Origin: Streptomyces sp. R41
Lineage (GTDB): Bacteria; Actinomycetota; Actinomycetes; Streptomycetales; Streptomycetaceae
DNA length: 64,000 bases
NCBI RefSeq assembly: GCF_041053055.1
Contig: NZ_CP163443.1
Location: 5,129,001 to 5,193,000 of the forward strand
Direction of reading: 5' to 3'
Part shown: piece after piece, positions 42,464-51,698 of the stretch
Layout: each line of letters begins with the position of its first letter
How positions within the stretch are numbered: position 1 is the first letter of the stretch
The notes under the pieces: generated by a model
Database searches by the model: none
What the model saw: the letters and a program-made list of their open reading frames with translations, nothing else
Told to the model about the DNA's origin: nothing
Position numbers and translations under genes: made by a program

Positions 42464-43120
42464 ATGACCGAGCCACCGAGCGGCTCCCCCTGGGGCCCGG
42501 AGTACGACGACCGCCGCGTGCACGCCGCGAGGGACACCCGTGCTCCCACGGGCGAGCCCGAGGGCCCCCTGCACTTCCTCGCTCGCGCCGCCTGGCAGAC
42601 CGTCCTGGTCGCCGGCATCGCCGCCCTGGTGCTCGGCGTCCTGGTGCTGATCTGGCCAGGCGCCTCACTCCTCGCCGCAGGAGTGCTCTTCGGCCTCTAC
42701 CTGATCTTCAGCGGCGTCCTGCAACTCGTCTCCGCCTTCGGCACCCACGTGGCGACGTCCCTTCGCGTGATGGCGTTCATCAGCGGCGCCCTGTCCATCC
42801 TGCTGGGCCTCTTCTGCTTCCGCGGCGCGATGCAGTCGATCCTGCTGCTCGCCCTGTGGATCGGCATCGGCTGGCTGTTCCGCGGCATCACGCAGACGAT
42901 CGCCGCCGCCTCCGACCCGACCGTGCCGGCCCGCGGCTGGCAGGTCTTCCTCGGCATCGTCAGCTTCCTCGCCGGCATCGTGCTGATCGTGTCCCCGTTC
43001 GAGTCGGTCGCCGTCCTCACCGTCGTCGTCGGCTGCTGGCTCATCGTGGTCGGCATCGCCGAGATCATCACGGCGTTCCGGATCCGCTCCGGCGCCCGGG
43101 CCGTCCCCCGCATCCTGTGA
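42464..43120 (+). CDS. HdeD-family (DUF308) membrane protein
   Basis: The 218-residue protein has a polar N terminus of about 40 residues and six hydrophobic segments in three pairs, for example TVLVAGIAALVLGVLVLIWPGASLL and VFLGIVSFLAGIVLIVSPFESV. The repeated pattern GIxxLxxGxxxLxxP is typical of HdeD, linked to acid stress in enterobacteria; the actinobacterial role is unknown. The start is ATG 42464. It stands alone after the tandem repeat. Confidence 0.85.
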   Translation: MTEPPSGSPWGPEYDDRRVHAARDTRAPTGEPEGPLHFLARAAWQTVLVAGIAALVLGVLVLIWPGASLLAAGVLFGLYLIFSGVLQLVSAFGTHVATSLRVMAFISGALSILLGLFCFRGAMQSILLLALWIGIGWLFRGITQTIAAASDPTVPARGWQVFLGIVSFLAGIVLIVSPFESVAVLTVVVGCWLIVVGIAEIITAFRIRSGARAVPRIL

Positions 43121-43242
43121 CCGCTCCCCGACGCCGCCCGGCGTCCCCCGACGTCAACTCCGCGCCCGCCAGGTACGCCAACAGGGCGGATCTCGCGGCA
43201 TACCCGATGAACCATCGGCCTCCTGTGGGGAGATGACGTCTC

Positions 43243-43617
43243 ATGAGCCCCTCCCCGCGCCACCCGCACCCGCTGCGCCGGTGCGCGCGAGCGCGGGGAG
43301 GGGCTCCTTCGCGCGCTTGGCTGCGGATTCTCGTCCTGCTGGTCGTCGCGATGCTCGCCACGGGCGCACACCCCGAGGTGTTCGCCACGTCCTCCGCCAC
43401 CGCCACCGCCAACGCCGCATCGGGCGCCGCCGAACACGACGTACTCGACACGGCGCTGCGTCCGCCCACCCGCCAGGGACTCCGCCCCCTCACCACCCTG
43501 CGCCCCGACACGGGCGACACCGAGCGGGAGCCCGGCGCCCGCCCCGTACCGGCACCCGCACCACCCGCGTACTCCCCCGTCCTGCACGCCCTGCGCTGCG
43601 TGGTCCTGCGCTGCTGA
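43243..43617 (+). CDS. Small secreted or membrane-anchored hypothetical protein
   Basis: The 124-residue protein has a basic N terminus, one hydrophobic segment (AWLRILVLLVVAMLATGAHPEVFA) that looks like a signal peptide with possible cleavage near GAHP, then a Pro/Arg-rich tail ending CVVLRC. The start is ATG 43243 with GGGGAGATGA upstream, which supports translation. The function is unknown. The paired C-terminal cysteines may form a disulphide. Confidence 0.6.
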   Translation: MSPSPRHPHPLRRCARARGGAPSRAWLRILVLLVVAMLATGAHPEVFATSSATATANAASGAAEHDVLDTALRPPTRQGLRPLTTLRPDTGDTEREPGARPVPAPAPPAYSPVLHALRCVVLRC

Positions 43618-43669
43618 CGGCCCCGGCCTCCGGACCGGTCCCTCACCAGCGAACGCAAGGACACCCCCC

Positions 43670-43867
43670 ATGCCCAACGACCCCTACGCCGTCCTGCGCG
43701 CCCTGCTGCGCGCGGAAGCCGTACGCAACGCACCGAAGCCGGATCCCCGCCCCGAGCCGGACGCGCAACCGTCCGACCGGCACCTGTCGGAGCGGCGCCT
43801 GTCGGACGGACAGCTCCCGGGCGGACAACCGCCGATCGCACCCACCAAGGAACACGGCCGCGACTGA
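43670..43867 (+). CDS. Small hypothetical protein
   Basis: The 65-residue protein opens MPNDPYAVLRALLRAEAVRN, a short amphipathic helix, followed by a charged, Pro-rich tail. An AAGGA ribosome site lies 9 bases before ATG 43670. It follows the secreted protein by 52 bp and may be in the same transcript. The function is unknown. Confidence 0.55.
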   Translation: MPNDPYAVLRALLRAEAVRNAPKPDPRPEPDAQPSDRHLSERRLSDGQLPGGQPPIAPTKEHGRD

Positions 43868-43939
43868 TGGTGGAAGGCGACCGCCTCTTCCCTTTCCCCA
43901 GGACGGAGCGGTCGCCCTTCAACGGGACGGAGCGGGCGG

Positions 43940-45571
43940 CTACCGCCGGCGCCGGGCCGTCCCGAAGAGCGACCTGGTGATCTCCCGCCCGATCTGCGTG
44001 CCGACGGACCGGGCGAGGGACTTGAACAGGCCGCTGCCGACGACCTGCTCGACCATCGACTCCTCCCGCCTGTCCTGCTTGGGGCGCCCCTTCGAGGGGG
44101 CCGGTGCGGCCCGCGTCGCCGCCTCCCGCGCCGTCAGCTTCTCGTACGCCGACTCCCGGTCCACCGCCTGCGCATAGCGTCCATACAGCGGCGACCCCGT
44201 CACCGCCTGATCCAGCACCCCCGCGTCGACCGGCGCCATCAGGGACTGCGGAGCCCGCAGCCGCGTCACCGCGACCGGCGTCGGCGCGCCCTTCTCGCTC
44301 AGCACGGTGACGACGGCCTCGCCGGTGCCGAGCCCGGTGAGGACCTCCTCCAGGTCGTACCCGGAGTCGGGGAACGTCTTCACGGTGGCCTTCAACGCCT
44401 TCTGGTCGTCCGGGGTGAAGGCGCGCAGCGCGTGCTGGACACGGTTGCCGAGCTGGCCTAGGACATCGGCGGGTACGTCCTTGGGGGTCTGCGTCACGAA
44501 GAAGACGCCGACTCCTTTCGAGCGAATGAGCCGGACGGTCTGCGTGATGGAGTCCAGGAAGGCCTTCGAGGCGTCGTTGAAGAGCAGATGGGCCTCGTCG
44601 AAGAAGAACACGAGCTTGGGTTTGTCGGCGTCGCCGACCTCGGGAAGGTCGTGGAAGAGGTCGGCGAGCAGCCACATCAGGAAGGTCGAGAAGAGCTGCG
44701 GTTTGTCCTGGACCTCGGGGAGTTCGAGGACGGACACCACGCCGCGCCCCTGCGACGCCGTACGCAGCAGCTCGCTGGTGTCGAACTCCGGCTCCCCGAA
44801 GAACGGACTCATGCCCTGCGCCTCGAAGGCGGTGAGGGAACGGAGGATCACGCCCGCCGTGGCGGTGGACAGCCCGCCGATGCCCTTCAGCTCCTGCTTG
44901 CCCTCGTCCGAGGTCAGGAAGGCGACCACGGCGCGCAGGTCCTTGAGATCGACCAGATCCAGGCCCTTCTGGTCGGCGTAGTGGAAGATCAGGCCGAGCG
45001 ACTGCTCCTGGGTCTGGTTGAGCTGGAGCACCTTGGACAGCAGCACCGGGCCGAAGCTGGTGATCGTGGCCCGTACGGGGATGCCGTGGCCCATGCCGCC
45101 GAGCGCGTAGAACTCGGCGGGGCACCCGGTCGGCGTCCACTCCTGATGGACGTCCCTGGCGCGCTCCTGGACTCTGTCGTTCGACACGCCCGGCGCCGAC
45201 ACACCCGACACATCGCCCTTGATGTCGGCGAGGAAGACGGACACCCCCTGGGCCGACAACTGCTCGGCGATCAGCTGGAGGGTCTTGGTCTTCCCGGTGC
45301 CGGTGGCACCCGCGACCAGGCCGTGCCGGTTGAGCATCGGCAACGGGATGCGGATCTGCACGTCGGGCAGGCACTGCCCGTCCCAGAGCAGGGCGCCGAG
45401 ATCGAGGGCGGGGCCGGTGAAGGCGTACCCGGAGGCGATTTCCAGGGCCGCCTGGGGAAGTGCGGGAGCGCTTCCGGCCTTCTCGGGAGCGGTGGCGGGA
45501 GCCGTCCTGGGGGCGGTGGCCGGGGCTGATCGTGGATCGGTGGCAGGAGGCACGGTCTCGCTGTCGCTCAT
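43940..45571 (-). CDS. HerA-like ATPase of the DUF853 family
   Basis: The 543-residue P-loop ATPase has Walker A GATGTGKTKT, then FLADIKGDVSG, Walker B KLVFFFDEAHLLF, an arginine-type sensor in FVTQTPKDVP, and the late QHALRAFTPDDQKAL. The first 35 residues are Pro/Ala-rich. This family is related to HerA/FtsK translocases, but no substrate is established. It has no NurA nuclease or sirtuin partner here, so a defence role is not indicated. The start is ATG 45571. Confidence 0.88.
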   Translation of the reverse strand: MSDSETVPPATDPRSAPATAPRTAPATAPEKAGSAPALPQAALEIASGYAFTGPALDLGALLWDGQCLPDVQIRIPLPMLNRHGLVAGATGTGKTKTLQLIAEQLSAQGVSVFLADIKGDVSGVSAPGVSNDRVQERARDVHQEWTPTGCPAEFYALGGMGHGIPVRATITSFGPVLLSKVLQLNQTQEQSLGLIFHYADQKGLDLVDLKDLRAVVAFLTSDEGKQELKGIGGLSTATAGVILRSLTAFEAQGMSPFFGEPEFDTSELLRTASQGRGVVSVLELPEVQDKPQLFSTFLMWLLADLFHDLPEVGDADKPKLVFFFDEAHLLFNDASKAFLDSITQTVRLIRSKGVGVFFVTQTPKDVPADVLGQLGNRVQHALRAFTPDDQKALKATVKTFPDSGYDLEEVLTGLGTGEAVVTVLSEKGAPTPVAVTRLRAPQSLMAPVDAGVLDQAVTGSPLYGRYAQAVDRESAYEKLTAREAATRAAPAPSKGRPKQDRREESMVEQVVGSGLFKSLARSVGTQIGREITRSLFGTARRRR

Positions 45572-45685
45572 ATCAGGCCCCTGTTCCCGATTTGCATGGA
45601 TTTACGGAGTCAACGGCGTCTTTTCCAGCGTCGCACTCCGTCGCCATGGCTGCGCCCGGAAGGTCTTGACCGGTAGGCTTTCCGT

Positions 45686-45982
45686 GTGATCTTCAAGCGC
45701 ATCGGAAACGGACGGCCGTACCCCGACCACGGCCGGGAAAGCACCCGGCAGTGGGCGGACGTCGCGCCGCGCCCGGTCCGCCTCGATCAGCTCGTGACGA
45801 CCAAGGGCCAGCTCGACCTGGAAACACTGCTCGCCGAGGACTCGACGTTCTACGGCGACCTCTTCGCGCACGTCGTGAAGTGGCAGGGCGACCTGTACCT
45901 GGAGGACGGCCTGCACCGCGCCGTCCGCGCCGCGCTCCAGCAGCGCCAAGTCCTCCACGCGCGCGTGCTCGAGCTCGACTAG
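45686..45982 (+). CDS. VapB-annotated small protein (orphan)
   Basis: This 98-residue conserved streptomycete protein (MIFKRIGNGRPYPDHGRES) has middle blocks LVTTKGQLDLETLLAEDSTFYGDLFAHVVKW. Relatives are labelled VapB-type antitoxin in databases (from memory), but no PIN-domain toxin is adjacent, so that label is doubtful. The start is GTG 45686. It lies 89 bp before a LytR_C protein gene, in the same direction. Confidence 0.78.
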   Translation: MIFKRIGNGRPYPDHGRESTRQWADVAPRPVRLDQLVTTKGQLDLETLLAEDSTFYGDLFAHVVKWQGDLYLEDGLHRAVRAALQQRQVLHARVLELD

Positions 45983-46071
45983 CGGTTCGCGTTGACCCTT
46001 TTGGGTTGGACTGCACGTCGGGCAATGATCATTTAGTAGTTATCGTCGCCACGGCGCACTACGCTGCGCCC

Positions 46072-46719
46072 ATGAGCATGCTCACTCCCCCTGGCATGGG
46101 CGGCCAGTACCGGATCACGGGGGACAAGTACCCGCGGATGCGCCGACCCAAGGGACGCCGGAGGCTCGTGTTCCTGGTCGTCGCCTCCGTCACCGCACTA
46201 GGGCTGATCGGGTGGGGGACCCTGCAGCTCATCGACGTCTTCACGGGCGGCGGCGACAAGGCCACGGCGGCGGGCCCCAAGGCGGACTGCGCGTCCAAGG
46301 TCAGCCCGTCGGCCGAGGCGTCCACGGCGTCCACCGCCCTGCCCAAGCCCGGCCAGATCACCGTGAACGTCCTCAACGCCACGACCCGCAGCGGGCTCGC
46401 CAAGGAGACCGCGGACGAGCTGCAGAAGCGCGGCTTCAAGATCGGCGATGTGGGCAACGCGACGGACGCGTACGACAAGAAGGTCGCCGGCACCGGGATA
46501 CTGCTCGGCGCGAAGGCGGCCTACTCGACCGCGCTCCCCGTCCTCAACACGCAGCTCTCCGGCGCCGAACTGAAGACCGACGGCCGCGAGAAGGCCGACG
46601 AGGTCGACCTCATCATCGGCACCGGCTTCAAGTCACTGACGAAGAAGGAGGAGGCCGACAGGGCCCTGACCGTCCTGGCCGAGCCCCAGCCGACCCCCTC
46701 CTCGCAGAAGAGCTGCTGA
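46072..46719 (+). CDS. LytR C-terminal domain protein, membrane anchored
   Basis: The 215-residue protein has one membrane span (LVFLVVASVTALGLIGWGTLQLI) after a basic cytoplasmic tail, then a linker and a LytR_C domain: ITVNVLNATTRSGLAKETADEL, GFKIGDVGNATDAYD, DEVDLIIGTGF. Such domains often accompany wall-polymer ligases, but the catalytic LCP domain is absent. The start is ATG 46072, with ATG 46078 possible. Location next to upp matches other streptomycetes. Confidence 0.87.
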   Translation: MSMLTPPGMGGQYRITGDKYPRMRRPKGRRRLVFLVVASVTALGLIGWGTLQLIDVFTGGGDKATAAGPKADCASKVSPSAEASTASTALPKPGQITVNVLNATTRSGLAKETADELQKRGFKIGDVGNATDAYDKKVAGTGILLGAKAAYSTALPVLNTQLSGAELKTDGREKADEVDLIIGTGFKSLTKKEEADRALTVLAEPQPTPSSQKSC

Positions 46720-46745
46720 AAGCCTCGTAGTCCTCGTAAGTGGGG

Positions 46746-47381
46746 CTACTCGGCAGCCCCGTACATCCGGTCCCCCGCGTCGCCGAGGCCCGGCACGATG
46801 TAGCCGTGCTCGTTGAGCCGCTCGTCGACCGAGGCCGTGACGACGGTGACCGGCGTGCCCGCCAGCTCGCGCTCCATGACCTCGACACCCTCGGGGGCGG
46901 CGAGGAGGACCACGGCGGTGACGTCGTCGGCGCCGCGCTTGATCAGCTCCTGGATCGCCGCGACGAGCGTGCCGCCGGTGGCCAGCATCGGGTCGAGGAC
47001 GTACACCTGGCGCCCGGAGAGGTCGTCCGGCATACGGGTGGCGTACGTGGAGGCCTGCAGCGTCTCCTCGTTGCGCACCATGCCCAGGAAGCCCACCTCG
47101 GCGGTCGGCAGCAGCCGCACCATGCCGTCGAGCATGCCGAGACCCGCGCGCAGGATCGGCACGACGAGGGGGCGCGGGTAGGAGAGCTTGACGCCCGTGG
47201 TCGAGGCGACCGGGGTCACGATGTCGACCTGCTCCGTGCGCACGTCCCGCGTGGCCTCGTAGGCGAGCAGGGTGACCAGTTCGTCGGCGAGCCGCCGGAA
47301 GGTCGCGGAGTCGGTGCGCCGGTCGCGCAGGGTGGTGAGTTTATGGGCGACCAGGGGGTGGTCGACGACGTGGAGACGCAT
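46746..47381 (-). CDS. upp: Uracil phosphoribosyltransferase
   Basis: The 211-residue salvage enzyme makes UMP from uracil and PRPP. Motifs include [18 protein letters not shown] at the N terminus, [13 protein letters not shown], the PRPP loop [13 protein letters not shown] and the C-terminal [13 protein letters not shown]. The start is ATG 47381 (MRLHVVDHP); the frame opens further upstream, but that part is not homologous. It converges with the LytR_C gene, ending 26 bp away. Confidence 0.97.
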   Translation of the reverse strand: MRLHVVDHPLVAHKLTTLRDRRTDSATFRRLADELVTLLAYEATRDVRTEQVDIVTPVASTTGVKLSYPRPLVVPILRAGLGMLDGMVRLLPTAEVGFLGMVRNEETLQASTYATRMPDDLSGRQVYVLDPMLATGGTLVAAIQELIKRGADDVTAVVLLAAPEGVEVMERELAGTPVTVVTASVDERLNEHGYIVPGLGDAGDRMYGAAE

Positions 47382-47559
47382 GTCCACAACAGTAGCCGGG
47401 CCCGGGGCGCCCGCCACTGCCCCGCCCGAGCCGGACGGAAGCCCCTTGCCCTGCCCGGCTCCGTCCGGCAAGGACCGGCCCTCGCTGTCACCCGTCCGCT
47501 GGCATCAAACCGCCCGTCAGGGGGAAAGTGGGAGGGACGGACCTGGGGGTGGTGTGCCC

Positions 47560-47742
47560 ATGCGGAACCGGGAAGAGGAGTCCCCCGAACAACTGGAGAC
47601 CGACGCCGAGCGCAGGAGGCGCCGCGCCCAGTTCCTGCGCGAGCTGACCGAGGCGCGCGAGCTGCGCGACCGGGTCCAGCCCCGCCGCGCCAAGGCCGCC
47701 CGACTGCGCCACGCCATGCGCATGCGCACGTTCCGCTGGTAG
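47560..47742 (+). CDS. Small Arg-rich conserved protein
   Basis: The 60-residue, highly charged helical protein (NREEESPEQLETDAERRRRR) ends AMRMRTFRW. Such a short basic protein with conserved C terminus recurs at this position in streptomycetes (memory). GGGGGTGG lies 6-13 bases before ATG 47560. No function is known; nucleic-acid binding is possible from composition. Confidence 0.65.
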   Translation: MRNREEESPEQLETDAERRRRRAQFLRELTEARELRDRVQPRRAKAARLRHAMRMRTFRW

Positions 47743-48046
47743 CGCGCCCGCCCAGGCCGATGCCGCGCACGCCCCGAGCCGATGCCCCGCCCGCACCAAC
47801 CCGATCCGCCAGCCGCGCCGCGCGAGCCCGTGTCTGGGCGAGGAGGTGCGTACGAGGCGCCGACGGCCGCGTACGATCCGCTGTTAGCGATCAAAAGAGG
47901 CAGACACAGCAGGCCGAAGACGTCCCCTGAACGCTCTGTTTCTGCCACGATTCCGAGTGGGTGGGACTCGGAGAAGCACTCCCCGCCCACAGCCTCCGCC
48001 GGGGGGACCCCCAACCGGCACGCCTATGACCAGTGGGAGAGTCACG

Positions 48047-48580
48047 GTGTACTTCGCCGCACTGCTCGCGCGCACCGAAGACGGGTGGGAAGCGAGCGAC
48101 ACAGAGCTCGACGATGTGGAGACCCTGTCGGATCTGACCGACCTGGCCCGTGAAGCCTCGGACGAGGACACGGTGCTCGTGCTCATCGAGCAGGAGGACG
48201 CGTGGTTCGGCGTCGTCCGCGTGGACGGCGAGGAGGACCCTCGTATCTACGTCTCGGACGCCGCCGCGGCTGCCCGCAGCTCGTACGGCGAGATCCTGCT
48301 CACGGACGAACTACTAGGACGGGAGCCCGGCGACGACGACGCCGACCTGGACTCCCTCGACCTGGACGGCACGGAGGACGGTGAGCCCGAGGACTCCGAC
48401 GACGACGAGGACGAGACCGCGTCCGGCGAGGCCGTTTCGCACAGCCCCGTCGGGGACCGCGACATCCTCGCGGACCTCGGAGTGAGCGAGAAGGAACTGC
48501 TCGCCCTGGACGAAGGCGACGCGCTCAGCACGATCGCCGACGCCCTGGGAGCGGCGGAGGTCCTGGAGACCGTCCGCTAG
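48047..48580 (+). CDS. tRNA adenosine deaminase-associated protein
   Basis: The 177-residue acidic protein opens MYFAALLARTEDGWEASDTE, with a middle block VLVLIEQEDAWFGVVRVDGEEDPRIYVSDA, then a Glu/Asp tail with a helical end. It is a family found only next to tadA in actinobacteria. GTG 48047 is preferred over ATG 48026 because GGGAG lies 7 bases upstream of it. The tadA gene follows after 9 bp, so they form an operon and may work together; the biochemical role is unknown. Confidence 0.88.
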   Translation: MYFAALLARTEDGWEASDTELDDVETLSDLTDLAREASDEDTVLVLIEQEDAWFGVVRVDGEEDPRIYVSDAAAAARSSYGEILLTDELLGREPGDDDADLDSLDLDGTEDGEPEDSDDDEDETASGEAVSHSPVGDRDILADLGVSEKELLALDEGDALSTIADALGAAEVLETVR

Positions 48581-48589
48581 GTTCCCCGG

Positions 48590-49144
48590 GTGAGCACCAC
48601 CGAGGAAACGCCACAGCCCGATCCTGCCGATCCGGTACGCGACCGCTGGCGGGCCGCGATGCGGCTCGCCCTGGACGAGGCCCACCGGGCCGTCCGGGGC
48701 GGGGATGTTCCCGTCGGCGCCGTCGTGCTGTCCGCGGACGGTACGACGGTGCTCGCGACCGGGCACAACGAGCGCGAGGCCACCGGGGATCCGACGGCGC
48801 ACGCCGAGGTCCTCGCGCTGCGCCGGGCCGCCGCGGTTTTGAGAGATTCGGCGGCGCGAAGCGCCTCCGGCAAGGGTGGTGGTGGGAGACGGGTGGGCGA
48901 GTGGCGGCTGACCGGCTGCACGCTCGTCGTCACCCTGGAGCCCTGCGCGATGTGCGCGGGCGCGCTCGTGCAGTCCCGGGTGGACCGGGTCGTCTACGGC
49001 GCCCGCGACGAGAAGGCGGGCGCGGCCGGCTCCCTCTGGGACCTCGTACGCGACCGGCGGCTCAACCACCGGCCCGAGGTGATCGAGGGCGTCCTCGCCG
49101 ACGAGTGCGCGAGCCTCCTCACCGACTTCTTCCGCGACCGTTGA
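48590..49144 (+). CDS. tadA: tRNA-specific adenosine deaminase
   Basis: The 184-residue zinc deaminase converts wobble A34 of tRNA-Arg(ACG) to inosine. The active-site His-Ala-Glu is in PTAHAEVLALR, and the zinc cysteines are in LEPCAMCAGALVQSR. Between them is an extra stretch (DSAARSASGKGGGGRRVG) not usual in TadA, probably a surface loop. Start is GTG 48590. It is coupled to the preceding associated gene. Confidence 0.94.
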   Translation: MSTTEETPQPDPADPVRDRWRAAMRLALDEAHRAVRGGDVPVGAVVLSADGTTVLATGHNEREATGDPTAHAEVLALRRAAAVLRDSAARSASGKGGGGRRVGEWRLTGCTLVVTLEPCAMCAGALVQSRVDRVVYGARDEKAGAAGSLWDLVRDRRLNHRPEVIEGVLADECASLLTDFFRDR

Positions 49145-49261
49145 TCATCGGGGCCGCGGCCGCTGATCATCGGGGCTGCTTCCGCGACCGCTGATCGTTG
49201 ATCATCCGGGTCACCGAAACGGATTTCGGACCACGGCCCACCTTGGGGTAAGGTCTCCCTC

Positions 49262-49346
49262 GGTAGCGTGTCCGAGCGGCCGAAGGAGCTCGCCTCGAAA
49301 GCGAGTGTGGCGCAAGTCACCGAGGGTTCAAATCCCTCCGCTACCG
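49262..49346 (+). tRNA. tRNA-Ser (anticodon CGA)
   Basis: Acceptor arms GGTAGCG and CGCTACC pair. The anticodon arm CTCGC, CTCGAAA, GCGAG gives CGA. A long variable arm marks the serine class. The discriminator is G and CCA is not encoded. Reads TCG codons, frequent in this genome. Confidence 0.94.
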
Positions 49347-49352
49347 CTTGAG

Positions 49353-49381
49353 AAGGGCCCCGTCGAGAGACGGGGCCCTTT
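49353..49381 (+). terminator. Intrinsic terminator after tRNA-Ser(CGA)
   Basis: A 12-bp perfect stem AAGGGCCCCGTC / GACGGGGCCCTT with a GAGA tetraloop ends in TTT. It starts 7 bases after the tRNA. Confidence 0.92.
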
Positions 49382-49453
49382 GTGCGTCCGGCAGTCGTGC
49401 GAGTGCGTACGAACAGTGGCTCGGGTGCGCACGAACAGACGCTCCGCCGCACA

Positions 49454-49490
49454 CGAAAGCCCCGGCGCCGCTCGCACGCCGGGGCTTTCG
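49454..49490. terminator. Second strong hairpin, 14-bp stem
   Basis: CGAAAGCCCCGGCG and its exact complement surround a 9-base loop. It lies about 70 bp beyond the tRNA terminator, after two direct copies of GTGCG(T/C)ACGAACAG (49402 and 49426). It may back up the first terminator. Confidence 0.7.
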
Positions 49491-49828
49491 CGCACCCCAT
49501 CCCGGGGGCTCCCGCGCCCCCGTGAGGACCCGGGGGAAGCGGCATCGGGGGGACAAGCCGCTTCCCCCGGTGGAGAAGGACCCACAAGTCCGCGCCGCTG
49601 TCTCGGGGGAAGCCTGCGGCGGGGACCCCGCAGTGGGGCCCGTCCCGGCCCCGCGGACTCCTGCCGGTTCCGCCGGGCTCACCATCCATCCTGGGCCCGG
49701 CGGCGCCCGGATCAGCCCGACAAAAGGCCTCGACCAGCGGGCCGTTGGTCCTTAAAAGCGGCGTGAAGGTTACACTCGCCGCCGGCAACAGGGGGCCCAC
49801 CGGGCGCAGCAGTCACAGGGAGGCCGCG
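49491..49828. other. Intergenic region before a small membrane protein
   Basis: No gene is supported. The region is GC-rich with several CCCCGG/GGGGGA repeats. Near its end GTGAAGGTTACACT (49762-49775) may hold a promoter -10 element for the small membrane protein that starts at 49829. Confidence 0.4.
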
Positions 49829-50008
49829 ATGGCGGTGAATTCGAAGAAGATCGCCGTCTATGTGCTCGTGGTCTTCGCGCTCTACGTGATCATCACGGAT
49901 CCGGCCAAGGCAGCCGATTACGTCCAGATAGGGTTCGAAGGCATATCGAACGCCGCTCAGGCCATCGGCGACTTCATGACCTGGGTCGCCGACGGAGCCA
50001 AGAACTGA
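49829..50008 (+). CDS. Small single-span membrane protein
   Basis: The 59-residue protein is a basic start (MAVNSKK), one membrane span (IAVYVLVVFALYVIITDP) and an amphipathic helix (GISNAAQAIGDFMTWVADG). CAGGGAGG lies 6-9 bases before ATG 49829. The arrangement is well conserved in streptomycetes (memory), but no role is assigned. It is just upstream of a Dabb-domain gene. Confidence 0.78.
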   Translation: MAVNSKKIAVYVLVVFALYVIITDPAKAADYVQIGFEGISNAAQAIGDFMTWVADGAKN

Positions 50009-50094
50009 GCCGGAACCGCGCCGGACCAGAGCCCGAGCAAGCCGGCCCCGTTCCGACGGGGCAGAGACAAGAACCGCACCACCAGGGAGTGCAC

Positions 50095-50388
50095 GTGATC
50101 CGCCATCTGGTCCTCTTCAAGCTCAACGAAGGCATCGAGCGTGACGACCCGCGCGTGGTCGAGGGTGTCGCCGCCTTCCGCGCGCTCGGCGACCAGATCC
50201 CCGAGCTGCGGTTCTGGGAATGCGACTGGAACATCACCGACCGGCCCATCGCGTACGACTTCGCGATCAACTCCGCCGTCGACGACACCGACGCCCTGAA
50301 GCGGTACTTGGAGCACCCGGCGCACCAGGCGGGTGTCGCGCTGTGGCGGGAGTTCGCGACCTGGGTGATCGCCGACTATCCGTTCTGA
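50095..50388 (+). CDS. Dabb-domain (stress-responsive alpha/beta barrel) protein
   Basis: The 97-residue ferredoxin-like dimer protein opens MIRHLVLFKLNEGIERDD, followed by FWECDWNITDRPIAYDFAINSAVDD and YLEHPAHQAGVALW, typical of Dabb domains. The function is unknown; relatives include small heme- or polyketide-acting barrels. GTG 50095 is chosen over GTG 50089 because GGGAG is 5 bases before it. It ends before a clear terminator. Confidence 0.87.
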   Translation: MIRHLVLFKLNEGIERDDPRVVEGVAAFRALGDQIPELRFWECDWNITDRPIAYDFAINSAVDDTDALKRYLEHPAHQAGVALWREFATWVIADYPF

Positions 50389-50414
50389 CCCTTCCGGGCC
50401 GCACCGTTTCGAAG

Positions 50415-50444
50415 CCTCTGGCCACAACCGGCCAGGGGCATTTT
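50415..50444 (+). terminator. Terminator after the Dabb gene
   Basis: CCTCTGGCC / GGCCAGGGG (one T-G pair) with an ACAACC loop is followed by CATTTT. Confidence 0.82.
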
Positions 50445-50584
50445 GTGTCTTACACCCCAACTCTCCCTCAACACGGCGTTATGCGGTGCTTGCACACAGT
50501 GCACATGTCTTGTGATGCTATGACCGCTTTTGACGGGTGAGTTGATCACGGATGAGTTGACGGATCACAGAGGTGGAGTTGACC

Positions 50585-51454
50585 GTGCCGGCCAGTACTG
50601 CGCCTCAAGCACCGCCGCAAGAAGTCGTGCAGGAAGTCGTACAGGAGGTCGTACAAGAGGTCACGCCGGAACAGGCCGCGCCCGAACGCCGTCGCGGTGC
50701 CGACACCCGTGCCCTCACGCAGGTGCTCTTCGGCCAGCTCAAGACGCTGGAGCCGGGCACCCCCGAGCACAACCGCGTACGCGGGGCCCTCATCGAGGCC
50801 AACCTCCCGCTCGTCCGGTACGCGGCCGGCCGCTTCCGCAGCCGCAACGAGCCCATGGAGGACGTCGTCCAGGTCGGGACCATCGGGCTGATCAACGCCA
50901 TCGACCGTTTCGACCCCGACCGCGGTGTGCAGTTCCCGACCTTCGCGATGCCGACCGTCGTCGGGGAGATCAAGCGGTACTTCCGGGACAACGTGCGCAC
51001 CGTCCACGTCCCGCGCCGGCTGCACGAGCTGTGGGTGCAGGTGAACAGCGCGACCGAGGACCTGACGACCGCCTTCGGGCGCTCGCCCACGACCGCCGAG
51101 ATCGCCGAGCGGCTGCGCATCACCGAGGACGAGGTGCTGTCCTGCATCGAGGCGGGCCGCTCGTACCACGCGACCTCCCTCGAAGCGGCCCAGGAGGGCG
51201 ACGGGCTGCCGGGGCTGCTCGACCGGCTCGGTTACGAGGATCCGGCGCTCGACGGGGTCGAACACCGTGACCTCGTACGGCATCTGCTCGTACAACTGCC
51301 CGAGCGCGAACAGCGGATCCTTCTCCTGCGCTACTACAGCAATCTGACCCAGTCACAGATCAGCGCGGAACTGGGAGTCTCCCAGATGCATGTGTCAAGG
51401 CTGCTCGCCCGTAGTTTCGCGCGTCTTCGATCCGCAAACAGGATCGAGGCGTAA
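50585..51454 (+). CDS. sigF: RNA polymerase sigma factor, SigB/SigF type
   Basis: This is a 289-residue group 3 sigma factor. Region 2 has [34 protein letters not shown], cut here by many conserved residues. Region 3 has [11 protein letters not shown]. Region 4 ends with [19 protein letters not shown]. The N terminus repeats VVQEV three times, encoded by GTCGTACAGGAG-type direct repeats. GTG 50585 ([11 protein letters not shown]) is preferred over GTG 50573 because a GGTGGAG site fits it. In S. coelicolor the matching gene is the sporulation sigma SigF, by order next to SigN (memory). Confidence 0.9.
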   Translation: MPASTAPQAPPQEVVQEVVQEVVQEVTPEQAAPERRRGADTRALTQVLFGQLKTLEPGTPEHNRVRGALIEANLPLVRYAAGRFRSRNEPMEDVVQVGTIGLINAIDRFDPDRGVQFPTFAMPTVVGEIKRYFRDNVRTVHVPRRLHELWVQVNSATEDLTTAFGRSPTTAEIAERLRITEDEVLSCIEAGRSYHATSLEAAQEGDGLPGLLDRLGYEDPALDGVEHRDLVRHLLVQLPEREQRILLLRYYSNLTQSQISAELGVSQMHVSRLLARSFARLRSANRIEA

Positions 51455-51553
51455 CCGGTAAGAGCGAATCGCTCAACGGCGCCTTTTCCGACAGTTCAAC
51501 GCCGAAAAACCGTCAGACCCCCTCTTTCCAGGGCCGATTCACCCCCTCCATGT

Positions 51554-51588
51554 CGACATGTCACTACAGCGTGTTGCCGACATGTGAC
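51554..51588. promoter_or_regulatory. Direct repeats CGACATGT(C/G)AC in the sigN upstream region
   Basis: CGACATGTCAC (51554-51564) and CGACATGTGAC (51578-51588) are 24 bp apart. The inner parts TGTCAC and GTGACA also form an inverted pair. They lie about 110-145 bp before the sigN start, where developmental regulators could bind. The binding protein is unknown. Confidence 0.5.
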
Positions 51589-51698
51589 ATTCTGCCGGAA
51601 GCGCGTTTGCCGCGGCCTCGCCTCCGGTATTCAGGTGGAGGCTGCGTTCCTCCGACGGGAGCGACTGCCGCTACCGTCCGCGACCCAAAGGGGGTGGC

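Noticed and set aside
43940..45571. HerA-type antiphage defence system
   Set aside because: The ATPase is of the widespread DUF853 type and lacks the SIR2, NurA or DUF4297 partner expected of HerA defence loci.
45686..45982. VapBC toxin-antitoxin pair
   Set aside because: Only a VapB-annotated protein is present; neither flank encodes a PIN-domain toxin.
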